A stretch of 64,000 nt of DNA from an uncultured Blautia sp. Lineage in GTDB: Bacteria; Bacillota; Clostridia; Lachnospirales; Lachnospiraceae. The first letter of the stretch is position 1, and each line of letters begins with the position of its first letter. Of the stretch, positions 44,759-53,449 are shown piece by piece. A program made the position numbers and the translations under genes. A model generated the notes under the pieces. That model did not search any database. It was not told the DNA's origin and worked only from the letters and a program-made list of their open reading frames with translations. The stretch spans positions 62,001 to 126,000 of the forward strand of contig CAKRMK010000004.1 in the NCBI GenBank assembly GCA_934364795.1, in the 5' to 3' direction.

Positions 44759-45178
44759 TTATTTTTCTTCATCAAGGATTGAAGTACAATGCGGGCATCT
44801 GGTTGCCTCAAGAGGGATCTCGCTCTTGCAGAAAGGACATACCTTGGTAGTGACCTCTTCTGCTTCCTTTGGGGCTGAGAATTTCTCGGCTGCTTTATTA
44901 AGTGCCTTTACCATGATAAAAATAATCAGAGCCATAATCAGGAAATTAATCACGGCTGTAATAAATTTACCATAATTCAAGGTAGCATCTCCAGCAAGAT
45001 TCACACTTAACTGGTCAAAGTTAATTCCACCAAAAATTCCCAAAATGGGATTGATGATGTCATCTACCAGTGATGTGACAATACTGGAAAAAGCGCCGCC
45101 GATAATAACACCGACTGCCATATCCATCACATTGCCCCGGCTGATGAATGCCTTGAATTCTTCGAGAAATTTTTTCAT
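44759..45178 (-). CDS. mscL: Large-conductance mechanosensitive channel with zinc-ribbon tail
   Basis: About 139 residues. FKAFISRGNVMDMAVGVIIGGAFSSIVTSLVDDIINPILG is the conserved first helix and loop of MscL, which opens under membrane tension during osmotic downshock. After the second helix the usual C-terminal bundle is replaced or extended by VCPFCKSEIPLEATRCPHCTSILDEEK, a four-cysteine zinc ribbon. ATG at 45178 follows AAGGAGG; the longer frame to 45238 has no site. Confidence 0.92.
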   Translation of the reverse strand: MKKFLEEFKAFISRGNVMDMAVGVIIGGAFSSIVTSLVDDIINPILGIFGGINFDQLSVNLAGDATLNYGKFITAVINFLIMALIIFIMVKALNKAAEKFSAPKEAEEVTTKVCPFCKSEIPLEATRCPHCTSILDEEK

Positions 45179-45301
45179 TTTCTCTTTCCTCCTTGGTTTG
45201 ATATAGACAATTATACACGTTTCTCTATTTTTAGACAATGCTATCTTTATTTTCCTATTAATTTTAAGTCTTGACTTTTTTATTTACAGGCTATTAAGAA
45301 A

Positions 45302-45347
45302 GGATCCTGTTTTGCAGGATTTTTCGCTTGCGGCAAGTTGCCGCGAA
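45302..45347. repeat. Hairpin repeat, family B, copy 2
   Basis: GGATCCTG-TTTT-GCAGGATT hairpin followed by TTGCGGCAAGTTGCCGCGAA, a second hairpin; the order and spacing match copy 1 at 23252. It lies in the divergent gap between mscL and the aminotransferase. Confidence 0.6.
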
Positions 45348-45381
45348 CGACAAGTGTCTTTCCATAAAATACATTTTTAGC

Positions 45382-45411
45382 TTGCACTCTGTTACAGTAC
45401 TGTGATAGAAT
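45382..45411 (+). promoter_or_regulatory. Promoter of the aminotransferase gene with spacer palindrome
   Basis: TTGCAC (45382-45387) and TAGAAT (45406-45411) with an 18-bp spacer that contains the perfect palindrome ACAGTACTGT (45394-45403), a likely regulator site. Confidence 0.6.
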
Positions 45412-45447
45412 AAACAGGATTTTATTATGAAAGAAGGCCTACATACA

Positions 45448-46605
45448 ATGAAATTTTCCAAAAGACTGGATTTATTTGGAGATGAAATTTTCGCTGCTTT
45501 AAATGAAAGGCGGCTTGAACTGGAAAAACAGGGAAAGAAAATATATAACATGAGCGTGGGAACCCCGGATTTCCATACCCCTGACCATATCAAAAAGGCA
45601 CTGATAGACGCTGCCGCAGATGATCAGAACTGGCGTTACAGCCTTCGTGATCTTCCAGAGCTTCTTGATGCAGTCTGTGCCTATTATAAAAAACGTTTCA
45701 ATGTAGAGATCACACCGGATATGGTAATGTCCGTCTATGGAAGCCAGGAAGGAATGGGACACCTTGGCATGACCTTGTGTGATGAGGGAGACATTGTTCT
45801 TCTTCCTGATCCTTGTTATCCTGTTTTTGCAGCAGGAAGCAAGCTTGGCGGTGCAGTTCCCTATTATTATCCACTGGTTGCAGAGCATGACTTTTTACCC
45901 TATGTAAAAGATATTCCAGAAGAAATTGCAAAGAAAGCCCGTTATATGGTAGTTTCCCTTCCTTCTAATCCGGTTGGAAGCATTGCCACACCAGGTCTTT
46001 ATGAAGAAATCATTGAATTTGCAAAAAAATATGACATTCTCATCATTCATGACAATGCATATAGTGACATCATTTTTGACGGTATAGAGGGTGGAAGCTT
46101 CCTTGCAACACCAGGTGCAAAGGAAGTTGGTGTGGAATTTTTCAGCCTTTCCAAGTCCTTTAACGTAACCGGTGCCAGAATCAGTTTTCTTATTGGAAAC
46201 CCAAAGATCATCGCAGCTCTTAAGAAGCTTCGCAGCCAGATTGACTTTGGTATGTTCCTGCCAATCCAGAAGGCAGCCATCGCAGCTCTTGAGGGACCTC
46301 TCGACAGCGTGAAAGAACAATGCCAGCAATATCAGGCACGCCGTGACGCCCTTTGTGACGGTCTTGCTTCCATCGGCTGGGAAAAACCAAACGGCAAAGG
46401 AACCATGTTTGTGTGGGCTCATATCCCAGGTGGACGCACTGACAGTATGGCATTTTGTATGGAACTGATGGAAAAAGCCGGAGTAATCGTTACACCAGGC
46501 GCAAGCTTTGGCCCTCACGGGGAAGGATATGTACGTTTCGCGCTGGTACTTCCACCAGAGAAAATAAAAGAAGCTGTGGAAGCAATCCGTACAAGTGGAA
46601 TCTGA
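45448..46605 (+). CDS. Class I/II PLP-dependent aminotransferase
   Basis: About 385 residues, fold type I. YNMSVGTPDFHTPDHIKKAL at the start, the nucleotide-anchoring region GSQEGMGHLGMTLCDEGDIVLLPDPCYP, the NP of SLPSNPVGS, HDNAYSDIIFDG, and the PLP lysine in FFSLSKSFNVTGARI. The pattern resembles LL-diaminopimelate aminotransferase and related alanine/aspartate enzymes; the exact substrate is open. ATG at 45448 (10 nt from AGAAGG) is preferred to 45427, though either is possible. It is monocistronic between two divergent or convergent neighbours. Confidence 0.9.
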   Translation: MKFSKRLDLFGDEIFAALNERRLELEKQGKKIYNMSVGTPDFHTPDHIKKALIDAAADDQNWRYSLRDLPELLDAVCAYYKKRFNVEITPDMVMSVYGSQEGMGHLGMTLCDEGDIVLLPDPCYPVFAAGSKLGGAVPYYYPLVAEHDFLPYVKDIPEEIAKKARYMVVSLPSNPVGSIATPGLYEEIIEFAKKYDILIIHDNAYSDIIFDGIEGGSFLATPGAKEVGVEFFSLSKSFNVTGARISFLIGNPKIIAALKKLRSQIDFGMFLPIQKAAIAALEGPLDSVKEQCQQYQARRDALCDGLASIGWEKPNGKGTMFVWAHIPGGRTDSMAFCMELMEKAGVIVTPGASFGPHGEGYVRFALVLPPEKIKEAVEAIRTSGI

Positions 46606-46764
46606 TCATTCGATTATTTCCAAAATCTGTACACTCACATTTTACAGAAAATCTTTTTCATGCATAGCAGACTATGCAGATCTAATTCATATGAAATATA
46701 ATATAAAGTAGAACTTGTAAATTTCGGGAATGTTTTTTCAAACACGCTCTAATAAAAACTAAGT
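46606..46764. other. Intergenic stretch with a family A repeat end
   Basis: No gene is visible. The end TTTTTTCAAACACGCTCTAA (46733-46752) equals the right terminus of the fold-back element, with only GGGAATG of the arm left before it. Confidence 0.6.
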
Positions 46765-46842
46765 AAAAAAGCGTACTTCTGAAAATTATTTTCATTGATT
46801 GTGATACACAATTTGTGAACAATTTCAGAAGTACGCTTTTTT
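46765..46842. terminator. Bidirectional terminator with a nested palindrome
   Basis: AAAAAAGCGTACTTCTGAAA (46765-46784) pairs perfectly with 46823-46842. The 38-nt loop contains ATTGTG-ATA-CACAAT. It lies between the convergent aminotransferase and rlmH genes. Confidence 0.85.
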
Positions 46843-46931
46843 AGTATTTCACCATTTATACAAAGTTTCTTGTTTATGATACAGTTTCCGGCTTCCTTAA
46901 TTATAGCAATGTTTTATCTCATAACAGCACT

Positions 46932-47411
46932 TTATTTATGGTAAGGTTCATGATTCATAATCCGGTAACCTCTGTAAATCTGCTCCAGCAGGATCATCTG
47001 CATAAGCTGATGGGGAAATGTCATTTTTGAAAAACTAAGCTTATAATCTGCCCGTTTCAGAACAGCATCTGAAAGCCCAAGTGATCCTCCGATCACAAAA
47101 GCTATACTGCTTTTCCCCTGTACACCAAGCTTCGCGATCAAGTCAGAAAGTTCCACAGAATCCAACATTTTGCCCTCAATTGCAAGTGCAATCACGTAAT
47201 CCTGCTCTCTGATATGGCCAAGAAGCCGGTTTCCTTCTGTTTCCTTGATCTGCCGGTTCAGAGCATCTGACGCCTTATCCGGAGTCTTTTCATCTGGTAC
47301 CTGAATAAAATTCAGCTTACAATAACGGCTAAGACGTTTGGCATACTCGGCAATTCCATCATTTAAGTATTTCTCTTTTATTTTCCCAACTGTGATAATA
47401 CGTATTTCCAT
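46932..47411 (-). CDS. rlmH: 23S rRNA (pseudouridine1915-N3)-methyltransferase
   Basis: A 159-residue SPOUT methyltransferase with the knot segment [57 protein letters not shown] recognisable piece by piece to the end. It methylates pseudouridine 1915 in helix 69 using S-adenosylmethionine. Length is standard. It lies 35 bp downstream of the Dabb gene. Confidence 0.97.
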   Translation of the reverse strand: MEIRIITVGKIKEKYLNDGIAEYAKRLSRYCKLNFIQVPDEKTPDKASDALNRQIKETEGNRLLGHIREQDYVIALAIEGKMLDSVELSDLIAKLGVQGKSSIAFVIGGSLGLSDAVLKRADYKLSFSKMTFPHQLMQMILLEQIYRGYRIMNHEPYHK

Positions 47412-47446
47412 CTGCTATTTTTTACTCCGTAACCTCTCCTGTGAAA

Positions 47447-47749
47447 TTACATTTCAAAGTCCATAGCAACGCGGTCACACACATTTGGTCTTACATAAGT
47501 GTCTGCAACTTTTACATGATTAGGATTGACAGCATAGTCAGCAAGTGCTTTTGCACTTTCCAGCTCTGTGATTAGACACAGGTCACGGGAGCTGGAGGAT
47601 ATGGGCTCTGTAATTACCCTTGCACTGATAAGTCCTGGGACAACTCCAACTAATCCCTCCAGATTTTCTTTAATCTGTGCCTTTAATTCTGCCTTTTTCT
47701 CTTCTGGAATTTCCTCTTTGAATGACCACATAACCATATGTTTTACCAT
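47447..47749 (-). CDS. Dabb (stress-responsive A/B barrel) protein
   Basis: A 100-residue single-domain protein: VKHMVMWSFKEEIPEEKKAELKAQIKENLEGLVGVVPGLISARV and LESAKALADYAVNPNHVKVADTYV fit the dimeric alpha/beta barrel Dabb family. Function is unknown; many are induced by stress. It starts 9 nt after AAAGGAG. Confidence 0.88.
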   Translation of the reverse strand: MVKHMVMWSFKEEIPEEKKAELKAQIKENLEGLVGVVPGLISARVITEPISSSSRDLCLITELESAKALADYAVNPNHVKVADTYVRPNVCDRVAMDFEM

Positions 47750-47810
47750 TTTTGCAATCTCCTTTATTTAATTTTTATCAGATACAGCTTCTATAGATGC
47801 GGTACAGCTT

Positions 47811-50807
47811 CTACAAATGCTCTTCCACATAATTCTGGAATTCTTCCATAGACATCAGCACTTTACGTGGCTTGGTTCCCTCTTCCGGCCCTACTACCCC
47901 GGCATCACACAGCTGATCCATAATCCTTGCTGCACGGTTAAAACCAATTTTGTACATTCGCTGAAGCATTCCAATAGAAGCTTTCTCTTTTTCAATAATG
48001 AATTTACCTGCCTGTTCGAAATAAACGTCTCTTTCATTTCCACCAGAGCTTCCTCCGGCAGTAAGAACCGCATTATTCATTTGCTGTTCAATTTTATTAT
48101 CGTAAGAGGTGCCCGGATTTTTATCCGACAGAAATCCTACGATTTCACTGACCTCATCATCAGATACAAATGCCCCCTGCAATCTGGCAGGTTTCTGATA
48201 TCCCTGTGGATAAAACAGCATGTCACCTTTACCCAGAAGTTTTTCTGCACCATTCATATCCAGAATTGTCCTGGAGTCTACACCGGATGTCACTGCAAAT
48301 GCAATACGGGATGGCATATTTGCCTTGATAAGACCTGTAATAACGTTTACAGAAGGCCTCTGGGTCGCAATAACAAGATGGATTCCTGCTGCTCTTGCAA
48401 GCTGTGCCAGGCGGCAGATGGCATCCTCCACATCACCAGGAGCAACCATCATAAGGTCTGCAAGCTCGTCTACAATAATTACAATCTGGCACATCTTTTC
48501 CGGACGCTGTTCCCCTTCTGGAAATTTCATTTTCTCAATCTTCCGGTTAAATTCATCCAGATTACGGACACCATATTCTGCAAATGTATTATAGCGGTTG
48601 CTCATCTCGGTTACTGCCCAGTTAAGTGCACCTGCTGCCTTCTTCGGATCTGTGACAACCGGAATAAACAGATGGGGAATTCCATTGTAAACACTTAATT
48701 CTACCACCTTAGGGTCGATCATGATAAGTTTTACCTCATCCGGTTTCGCCTTATATAAAATGCTGATAATCAGGGTATTGATACACACAGATTTACCGGA
48801 TCCCGTGGAACCTGCAATGAGAAGATGGGGCATTTTTGCAATATCTGCCACAACCGTCTTGCCCTCAATATCTTTACCTGCTGCAAATGCCAGCTTGGAT
48901 TTCGCATTCTGAAATTCCGGTGACTGAATCAGATCACGGAGCATAACCGGACTGTTTTCTTTATTTGGAACCTCAATTCCTACTGCTGCTTTTCCCGGAA
49001 TCGGTGCCTCAATTCGGATATCCGGAGCTGCAAGATTCAGCTTGATATCGTCTGAAAGACCTACAATCTTGCTTACCTTCACACCCATCTCTGGCTGAAG
49101 CTCATATCTGGTAACCGTGGGACCGCAACTTACATTGGTCACCTTGGCATTCACTCCAAAATTATATAAAATTTCCTGAAGCTTCTGCGCCGTCTTGCGA
49201 AGATGTGCATCTGAATCCCCCTGGGACTTGCCATTTCCATGCTTCAAAAGACTGACTGGCGGGAACTGGTATTCCTTTTTCACAGCCTCCTGACTGTTGA
49301 TCTCATGCTGAATATTCACAATTCCGCTCTCGATCTCTTTTTTAGTTGATTTCGGATTTTTCGCCGGCTGACGAGACGTTTTTTCCTCCTGCGTCATGGA
49401 TGCAGTTCCTTTTTCTGAACCGTTCTCACTATAGGCACCAGAAGCACGTAAAGTCCTGGAACCAGAAGCAGCTGCTGCCGGCATATTCTGAACAGTAGCC
49501 ATTGCCTCCTGAAAATCCACTCCCGCATAACTGTCCTCTTCTTCTGTGTTCTTGTAATTTACTTTATGATCATCCTGCTGTCTGTTGTACTGTTCCTGTC
49601 CATTGTATGGGCTTTCTTCAAAAACAATTCCCGTGGAAATATTTTCAACAGAATCCTCTGAAACACTATTTCCGGAAACACTCTCTTCCTCTGGCATAAC
49701 CTGTATCGGGCGGTGGATTGCAAACTCCATTCCCTCATCAGCAGAAAGATCAGAAACCTGTTCTGCCATTTCTTCACTTAAAACCGCTCTGTCCGGATTC
49801 AGAGGATTCTCTTCTAACGCCTCTTCCCTGTCTCCAAAAAGATCCGTCCCTTCCAGGAAATTCCCGGTAAAGGAACTGCCTCTTCTTACCTTTTTTTCAC
49901 GAACCGCCTGGGATTCGCCTTTTTTCAGCCTTATTTTTCCGGAATTCCTGCGGCCTTTTCGAATGGAGACCTTTTGCTCCTTTGCTACCGGAGCTAAGTT
50001 CCTGTCAGTGTCAGGTAACCCCTCTCCCTCTTCCAGCTCATCATTGGCAAGAGCAGCTTCCAGCTCCTGCATCCTTTTTTCTCTTCGCTCCTTTGCTGCC
50101 TGCTGGCGCTGCTGGGCTTTTAGCTGTTTTTTCAGCTGGCGCTCCGGCTCTCCTTCCTGGTAACGCATCTGGGTTCCCTTAAAAATGCCCAGAATCTGAT
50201 CATAAATTTTATACAAAAACCCTAAAAAAGAATGCTGGGTGATCAGAATCAGACATACAAGAATCACAAGTGCAATGATCACATATGCTCCGATAGTACC
50301 AAAGGCTGATATTGTAGAAATACAGATAGCTCCTCCGATAACTCCTCCGCCGGTATGGTATTCAGAACAAATCCTGTAATATTCAGACAAAGTTGTCTGC
50401 TCGGTATATCCTTCCGTAAACAGCTGAAGCAGACCGCAGAACACAAAGAACAGAACTGCTGCAGCAGCTGTTTTCTTATAGGCAAGCACATTTCCTTTAT
50501 TAGATATCAGAAAAGCCGCCATAATAAATAATGCAATGGGAAAAACATACGCCATAAGCCCCATCACACCTATAAGCACTTTACTGATACTGCCTCCCAC
50601 GCTGCCGCCCAGGCCCATGCAGCTTACCATCAGGATAATTGCAGCGGCCATCAGGACCAGAAGGATGATCTCTGTCTGAAAACCACTGGATATAGACTGT
50701 TTTTCATTTGTATTCTTCTTTGGTGAAGTACGGGCAGAAGCAGTTTTTTTTCTTCCACCAGTACTGCGTTTCGCTGTTGATTTCTTCGGCGTTTTTGACG
50801 CTGCCAT
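47811..50807 (-). CDS. DNA translocase FtsK/SpoIIIE
   Basis: A 998-residue protein. A basic N-terminus, four to five membrane helices (about 45-195), a long low-complexity linker rich in E, K and Q (200-480), then the alpha/beta motor (VSCGPTVTRYELQPE, Walker A GSTGSGKSVCIN, Walker B VIIVDELADLMM, TQRPSVNVITGLIKANMPSRIAFAV) and a C-terminal gamma DNA-reading winged helix (ASIGMLQRMYKIGFNRAARIMDQL). It pumps chromosome DNA through the division or sporulation septum. Spacing to uppP is 17 bp. Whether it acts as SftA/FtsK or SpoIIIE cannot be separated. Confidence 0.95.
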   Translation of the reverse strand: MAASKTPKKSTAKRSTGGRKKTASARTSPKKNTNEKQSISSGFQTEIILLVLMAAAIILMVSCMGLGGSVGGSISKVLIGVMGLMAYVFPIALFIMAAFLISNKGNVLAYKKTAAAAVLFFVFCGLLQLFTEGYTEQTTLSEYYRICSEYHTGGGVIGGAICISTISAFGTIGAYVIIALVILVCLILITQHSFLGFLYKIYDQILGIFKGTQMRYQEGEPERQLKKQLKAQQRQQAAKERREKRMQELEAALANDELEEGEGLPDTDRNLAPVAKEQKVSIRKGRRNSGKIRLKKGESQAVREKKVRRGSSFTGNFLEGTDLFGDREEALEENPLNPDRAVLSEEMAEQVSDLSADEGMEFAIHRPIQVMPEEESVSGNSVSEDSVENISTGIVFEESPYNGQEQYNRQQDDHKVNYKNTEEEDSYAGVDFQEAMATVQNMPAAAASGSRTLRASGAYSENGSEKGTASMTQEEKTSRQPAKNPKSTKKEIESGIVNIQHEINSQEAVKKEYQFPPVSLLKHGNGKSQGDSDAHLRKTAQKLQEILYNFGVNAKVTNVSCGPTVTRYELQPEMGVKVSKIVGLSDDIKLNLAAPDIRIEAPIPGKAAVGIEVPNKENSPVMLRDLIQSPEFQNAKSKLAFAAGKDIEGKTVVADIAKMPHLLIAGSTGSGKSVCINTLIISILYKAKPDEVKLIMIDPKVVELSVYNGIPHLFIPVVTDPKKAAGALNWAVTEMSNRYNTFAEYGVRNLDEFNRKIEKMKFPEGEQRPEKMCQIVIIVDELADLMMVAPGDVEDAICRLAQLARAAGIHLVIATQRPSVNVITGLIKANMPSRIAFAVTSGVDSRTILDMNGAEKLLGKGDMLFYPQGYQKPARLQGAFVSDDEVSEIVGFLSDKNPGTSYDNKIEQQMNNAVLTAGGSSGGNERDVYFEQAGKFIIEKEKASIGMLQRMYKIGFNRAARIMDQLCDAGVVGPEEGTKPRKVLMSMEEFQNYVEEHL

Positions 50808-50824
50808 TTAAAAGCTCCCCCTTC

Positions 50825-51700
50825 TCAGGCAAAATTACAGATAAGCGCTATAGCTCCCGCTACAAAACAGTAAAATGCGAAATAGCGCAGTTTCGCACGC
50901 TGAACCATCTGAAGCAGAACCCGGATCATAAAATATCCTGTCACACCTGCCACGATCATTCCAAGGACATATGTAAATCCAAGAGAAACGGTCATCTTAG
51001 GTGTGGTAAACTGGCTGGCCTCCAGGAAAAAAGAGCCCAAAATGGCCGGAATGCTGATCAGATAGGAATACTTCACGGCAAACTTCCTGCTAAATCCGCA
51101 CAGAAGTCCTGCACAGATGGTCATCCCACATCTGGAAATTCCAGGAAATACAGAAATTCCCTGGCAGATTCCAATCCACATGGCATTATCGTAAGTGACA
51201 TCTTTCGGCGTCTTGTTTCCGCCAATATTGCTAAGATCTGTTACCAGAAGAAACACCCCTGTAATCAGAATACAGGCTCCTGGAAGAAGCGGAGAAATAG
51301 CAGCTCTTGTAACCAGCCGTCTGCATATGTAACCAAGCAGTGCCGTAGGGATAAAGGATACTGCCATCACAACTGTAAACTTCCGGTAAGTACCATAGAC
51401 TACTCTGGCATAATGCAGATTATCCCCGGTGCTTCTGTTATGAAAATAAATATTAATATTTCCAATAATGTCCATAAGCATTCCCAAAGCCTCTTCTCCT
51501 ATGCGGCGAAGATCATCCCAGAATGCCACAATCACTGCCACCAGCGTACCTATGTGCAAAAGTGCCTCAAATAAAACTGCGGTATTCCTGGTAATCCCCA
51601 TAGCGTTTTCTATGGCAGCGGTATGTCCGAAGCTGCTCACAGGAAGAAACTCGGTAATTCCCTGAACAAGTCCTAATAAGATTGCCTGTAATACTGACAT
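50825..51700 (-). CDS. uppP: Undecaprenyl-diphosphatase
   Basis: About 291 residues with eight hydrophobic segments. QGITEFLPVSSFGHTAAIE near residue 15 and GISVFPGISRCGMTICAGL near 180 are the two catalytic BacA/UppP motifs. It recycles the C55 lipid carrier by removing a phosphate and confers bacitracin resistance. The usual second motif reads PGISRSG; here S is C (SRCGMT). ATG at 51700 gives the standard N-terminus; the longer frame to 51877 is rejected. It is followed by spoIIIE at 17 bp. Confidence 0.92.
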   Translation of the reverse strand: MSVLQAILLGLVQGITEFLPVSSFGHTAAIENAMGITRNTAVLFEALLHIGTLVAVIVAFWDDLRRIGEEALGMLMDIIGNINIYFHNRSTGDNLHYARVVYGTYRKFTVVMAVSFIPTALLGYICRRLVTRAAISPLLPGACILITGVFLLVTDLSNIGGNKTPKDVTYDNAMWIGICQGISVFPGISRCGMTICAGLLCGFSRKFAVKYSYLISIPAILGSFFLEASQFTTPKMTVSLGFTYVLGMIVAGVTGYFMIRVLLQMVQRAKLRYFAFYCFVAGAIALICNFA

Positions 51701-52051
51701 AATAAACAATTCCTTTTCTCTAAGTTGATAATGGGCTTTTGGGGCTGCCTGAATAGAATCTGTAAGGCATGTTCCAACCCCACCAAGTGTTCCCATTATA
51801 ACACAAACCATTAAAAGATACAACTTCCAATCGAACAACTGTTTATCCCTGATTCCAGCGAAAATTACTGTGAACAAAGTTCAAAGCAATACTCTTTGCG
51901 ATGCAAACCAATCATGCATTCGCATGGTTTCGCGCCAAGGTTCTCAGGTTTTCTGTGAACTTCGTTCGCAAAAAAAGAATCCCTACCCGTCTTTTTCGAA
52001 AAAAACAGATAAGGATTCCTTTTCAGGCAGTCTTATAAAAGACCCTGTTTA
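51701..52051. other. Gene-free interval with several small palindromes
   Basis: No gene is seen in this 351-bp gap. Between 51872 and 51967 two GAAC-N3-GTTC palindromes flank CAAAG-N7-CTTTG and CAAACC/GGTTTC pairs, suggesting a structured intergenic unit of unknown type. A terminator lies at 51971-52024. Confidence 0.5.
51971..52024 (-). terminator. Terminator after the NfnB gene
   Basis: GAATCC and GGATTC stem flanked by an A run on the left and TTTTC on the right, 28 bp downstream of the stop on the minus strand. Confidence 0.6.
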
Positions 52052-53449
52052 TTATTTTGCATATTTGCTCTTGATGTACTCGTCAATACCGCGGGCACCA
52101 GCTTTACCAGCTCCCATTGCAAGGATAACAGTTGCAGCACCTGTAACGGCATCTCCACCGGCATATACACCCTCTTTGGATGTTTTACCAAACTCTTCGT
52201 CAGCAATGATACATTTTCTCTTGTTAACGTCAAGTCCGATAGTTGTGGAAGAGATCAGCGGGTTCGGGCTTGTACCAAGGGACATGATAACAGTATCAAC
52301 GTCGATGGTAAATTCAGAACCAGGAATTTCAACAGGACGTCTTCTTCCGGAAGCATCCGGCTCACCAAGCTCCATACGGATACATTTGATACCGGTTACC
52401 CAGTCTTTGTCATCTGTAAGGATCTCAACAGGATTGCACAGAAGGTCAAACTGTACGCCCTCTTCTTTAGCGTGATGAACTTCCTCTTTACGTGCAGGAA
52501 GCTCTGCCTCGGAACGACGATAAATGATATGTACCTCTGCGCCAAGACGAAGTGCTGTTCTTGCAGCATCCATAGCAACGTTACCACCACCAACAACAGC
52601 AACTTTCTTGCCATGTGCGATCGGGGTATCATAATCCTCGCGGAATGCTTTCATAAGGTTGTTACGTGTCAGGTACTCATTAGCGGAGAATACGCCATTA
52701 GCCTGCTCACCTGGGATTCCCATGAACATAGGAAGTCCTGCACCGGATCCGATAAATACAGCCTCGAAGCCTTCGTCTTTCAGAAGCTCGTCGATTGTTA
52801 CAGATTTACCAATGATAACGTTTGTCTCGATTTTAACACCAAGAGATTTTACGTTCTCAACTTCAGCAGCAACTACTTTGTCTTTTGGAAGACGGAACTC
52901 CGGAATACCATAAACAAGAACTCCACCAGCTTTGTGAAGAGCTTCGAAAATAGTTACATCGTAACCCATTTTTGCAAGGTCTCCGGCGCAGGTAAGTCCG
53001 GACGGACCAGAACCGATAACCGCAACTTTGTGTCCGTTCTTCTGTGCTGCCGGAACTGGTTTAATGCCGTTTTCTTTTGCCCAGTCAGCAACGAAACGCT
53101 CCAGCTTACCGATGGAAACTGCTTCGCCCTTCATACCACGGATACATTTGCCCTCACACTGTGTCTCCTGCGGACATACACGGCCGCATACAGCAGGAAG
53201 TGCACTGGACTCACCAATAATCTGATATGCTTTCTCAAAGTTTCCTTCTTTTACTTCATGTACGAATCCCGGGATATTAATGGAAACCGGGCATCCTTCC
53301 ATACATTTCGCTTTCTTACAGCCAAGGCAGCGGTTTGCTTCTTCCATTGCCTCTTCTTTATTATAACCAAGGCAAACCTCTTCAAAGTTAGTAGCACGTA
53401 CCTTAGGAGCCTGCTCTCTAACTGGTACTTTCTTTAATACATCTGCCAT
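52052..53449 (-). CDS. nfnB: NADPH-dependent oxidoreductase, GltD/NfnB-type large subunit
   Basis: A 465-residue flavoprotein. N-terminal cysteines for two [4Fe-4S] clusters (NRCLGCKKAKCMEGCPVSI and CGRVCPQETQCEGKCIRG), an FAD loop GSGPSGLTCAGDLAKMGYDVT, a second nucleotide site VVGGGNVAMDAARTALRLGA and the closing AGGDAVTGAATVILAMGAGK. Paired with the FAD/2Fe-2S subunit encoded directly upstream (stop and start overlap at 53449), it fits NfnAB, which couples NADH, NADPH and ferredoxin by electron bifurcation. GltD-only function is less likely since no gltB is present. Confidence 0.9.
   Translation of the reverse strand: MADVLKKVPVREQAPKVRATNFEEVCLGYNKEEAMEEANRCLGCKKAKCMEGCPVSINIPGFVHEVKEGNFEKAYQIIGESSALPAVCGRVCPQETQCEGKCIRGMKGEAVSIGKLERFVADWAKENGIKPVPAAQKNGHKVAVIGSGPSGLTCAGDLAKMGYDVTIFEALHKAGGVLVYGIPEFRLPKDKVVAAEVENVKSLGVKIETNVIIGKSVTIDELLKDEGFEAVFIGSGAGLPMFMGIPGEQANGVFSANEYLTRNNLMKAFREDYDTPIAHGKKVAVVGGGNVAMDAARTALRLGAEVHIIYRRSEAELPARKEEVHHAKEEGVQFDLLCNPVEILTDDKDWVTGIKCIRMELGEPDASGRRRPVEIPGSEFTIDVDTVIMSLGTSPNPLISSTTIGLDVNKRKCIIADEEFGKTSKEGVYAGGDAVTGAATVILAMGAGKAGARGIDEYIKSKYAK

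Noticed and set aside
46797-46826. Possible Rex or CRP-like operator in ATTGTGATACACAATTTGTG
   Set aside because: It is in the loop of a terminator between convergent genes, where no promoter is expected, and does not match the Rex half-sites.
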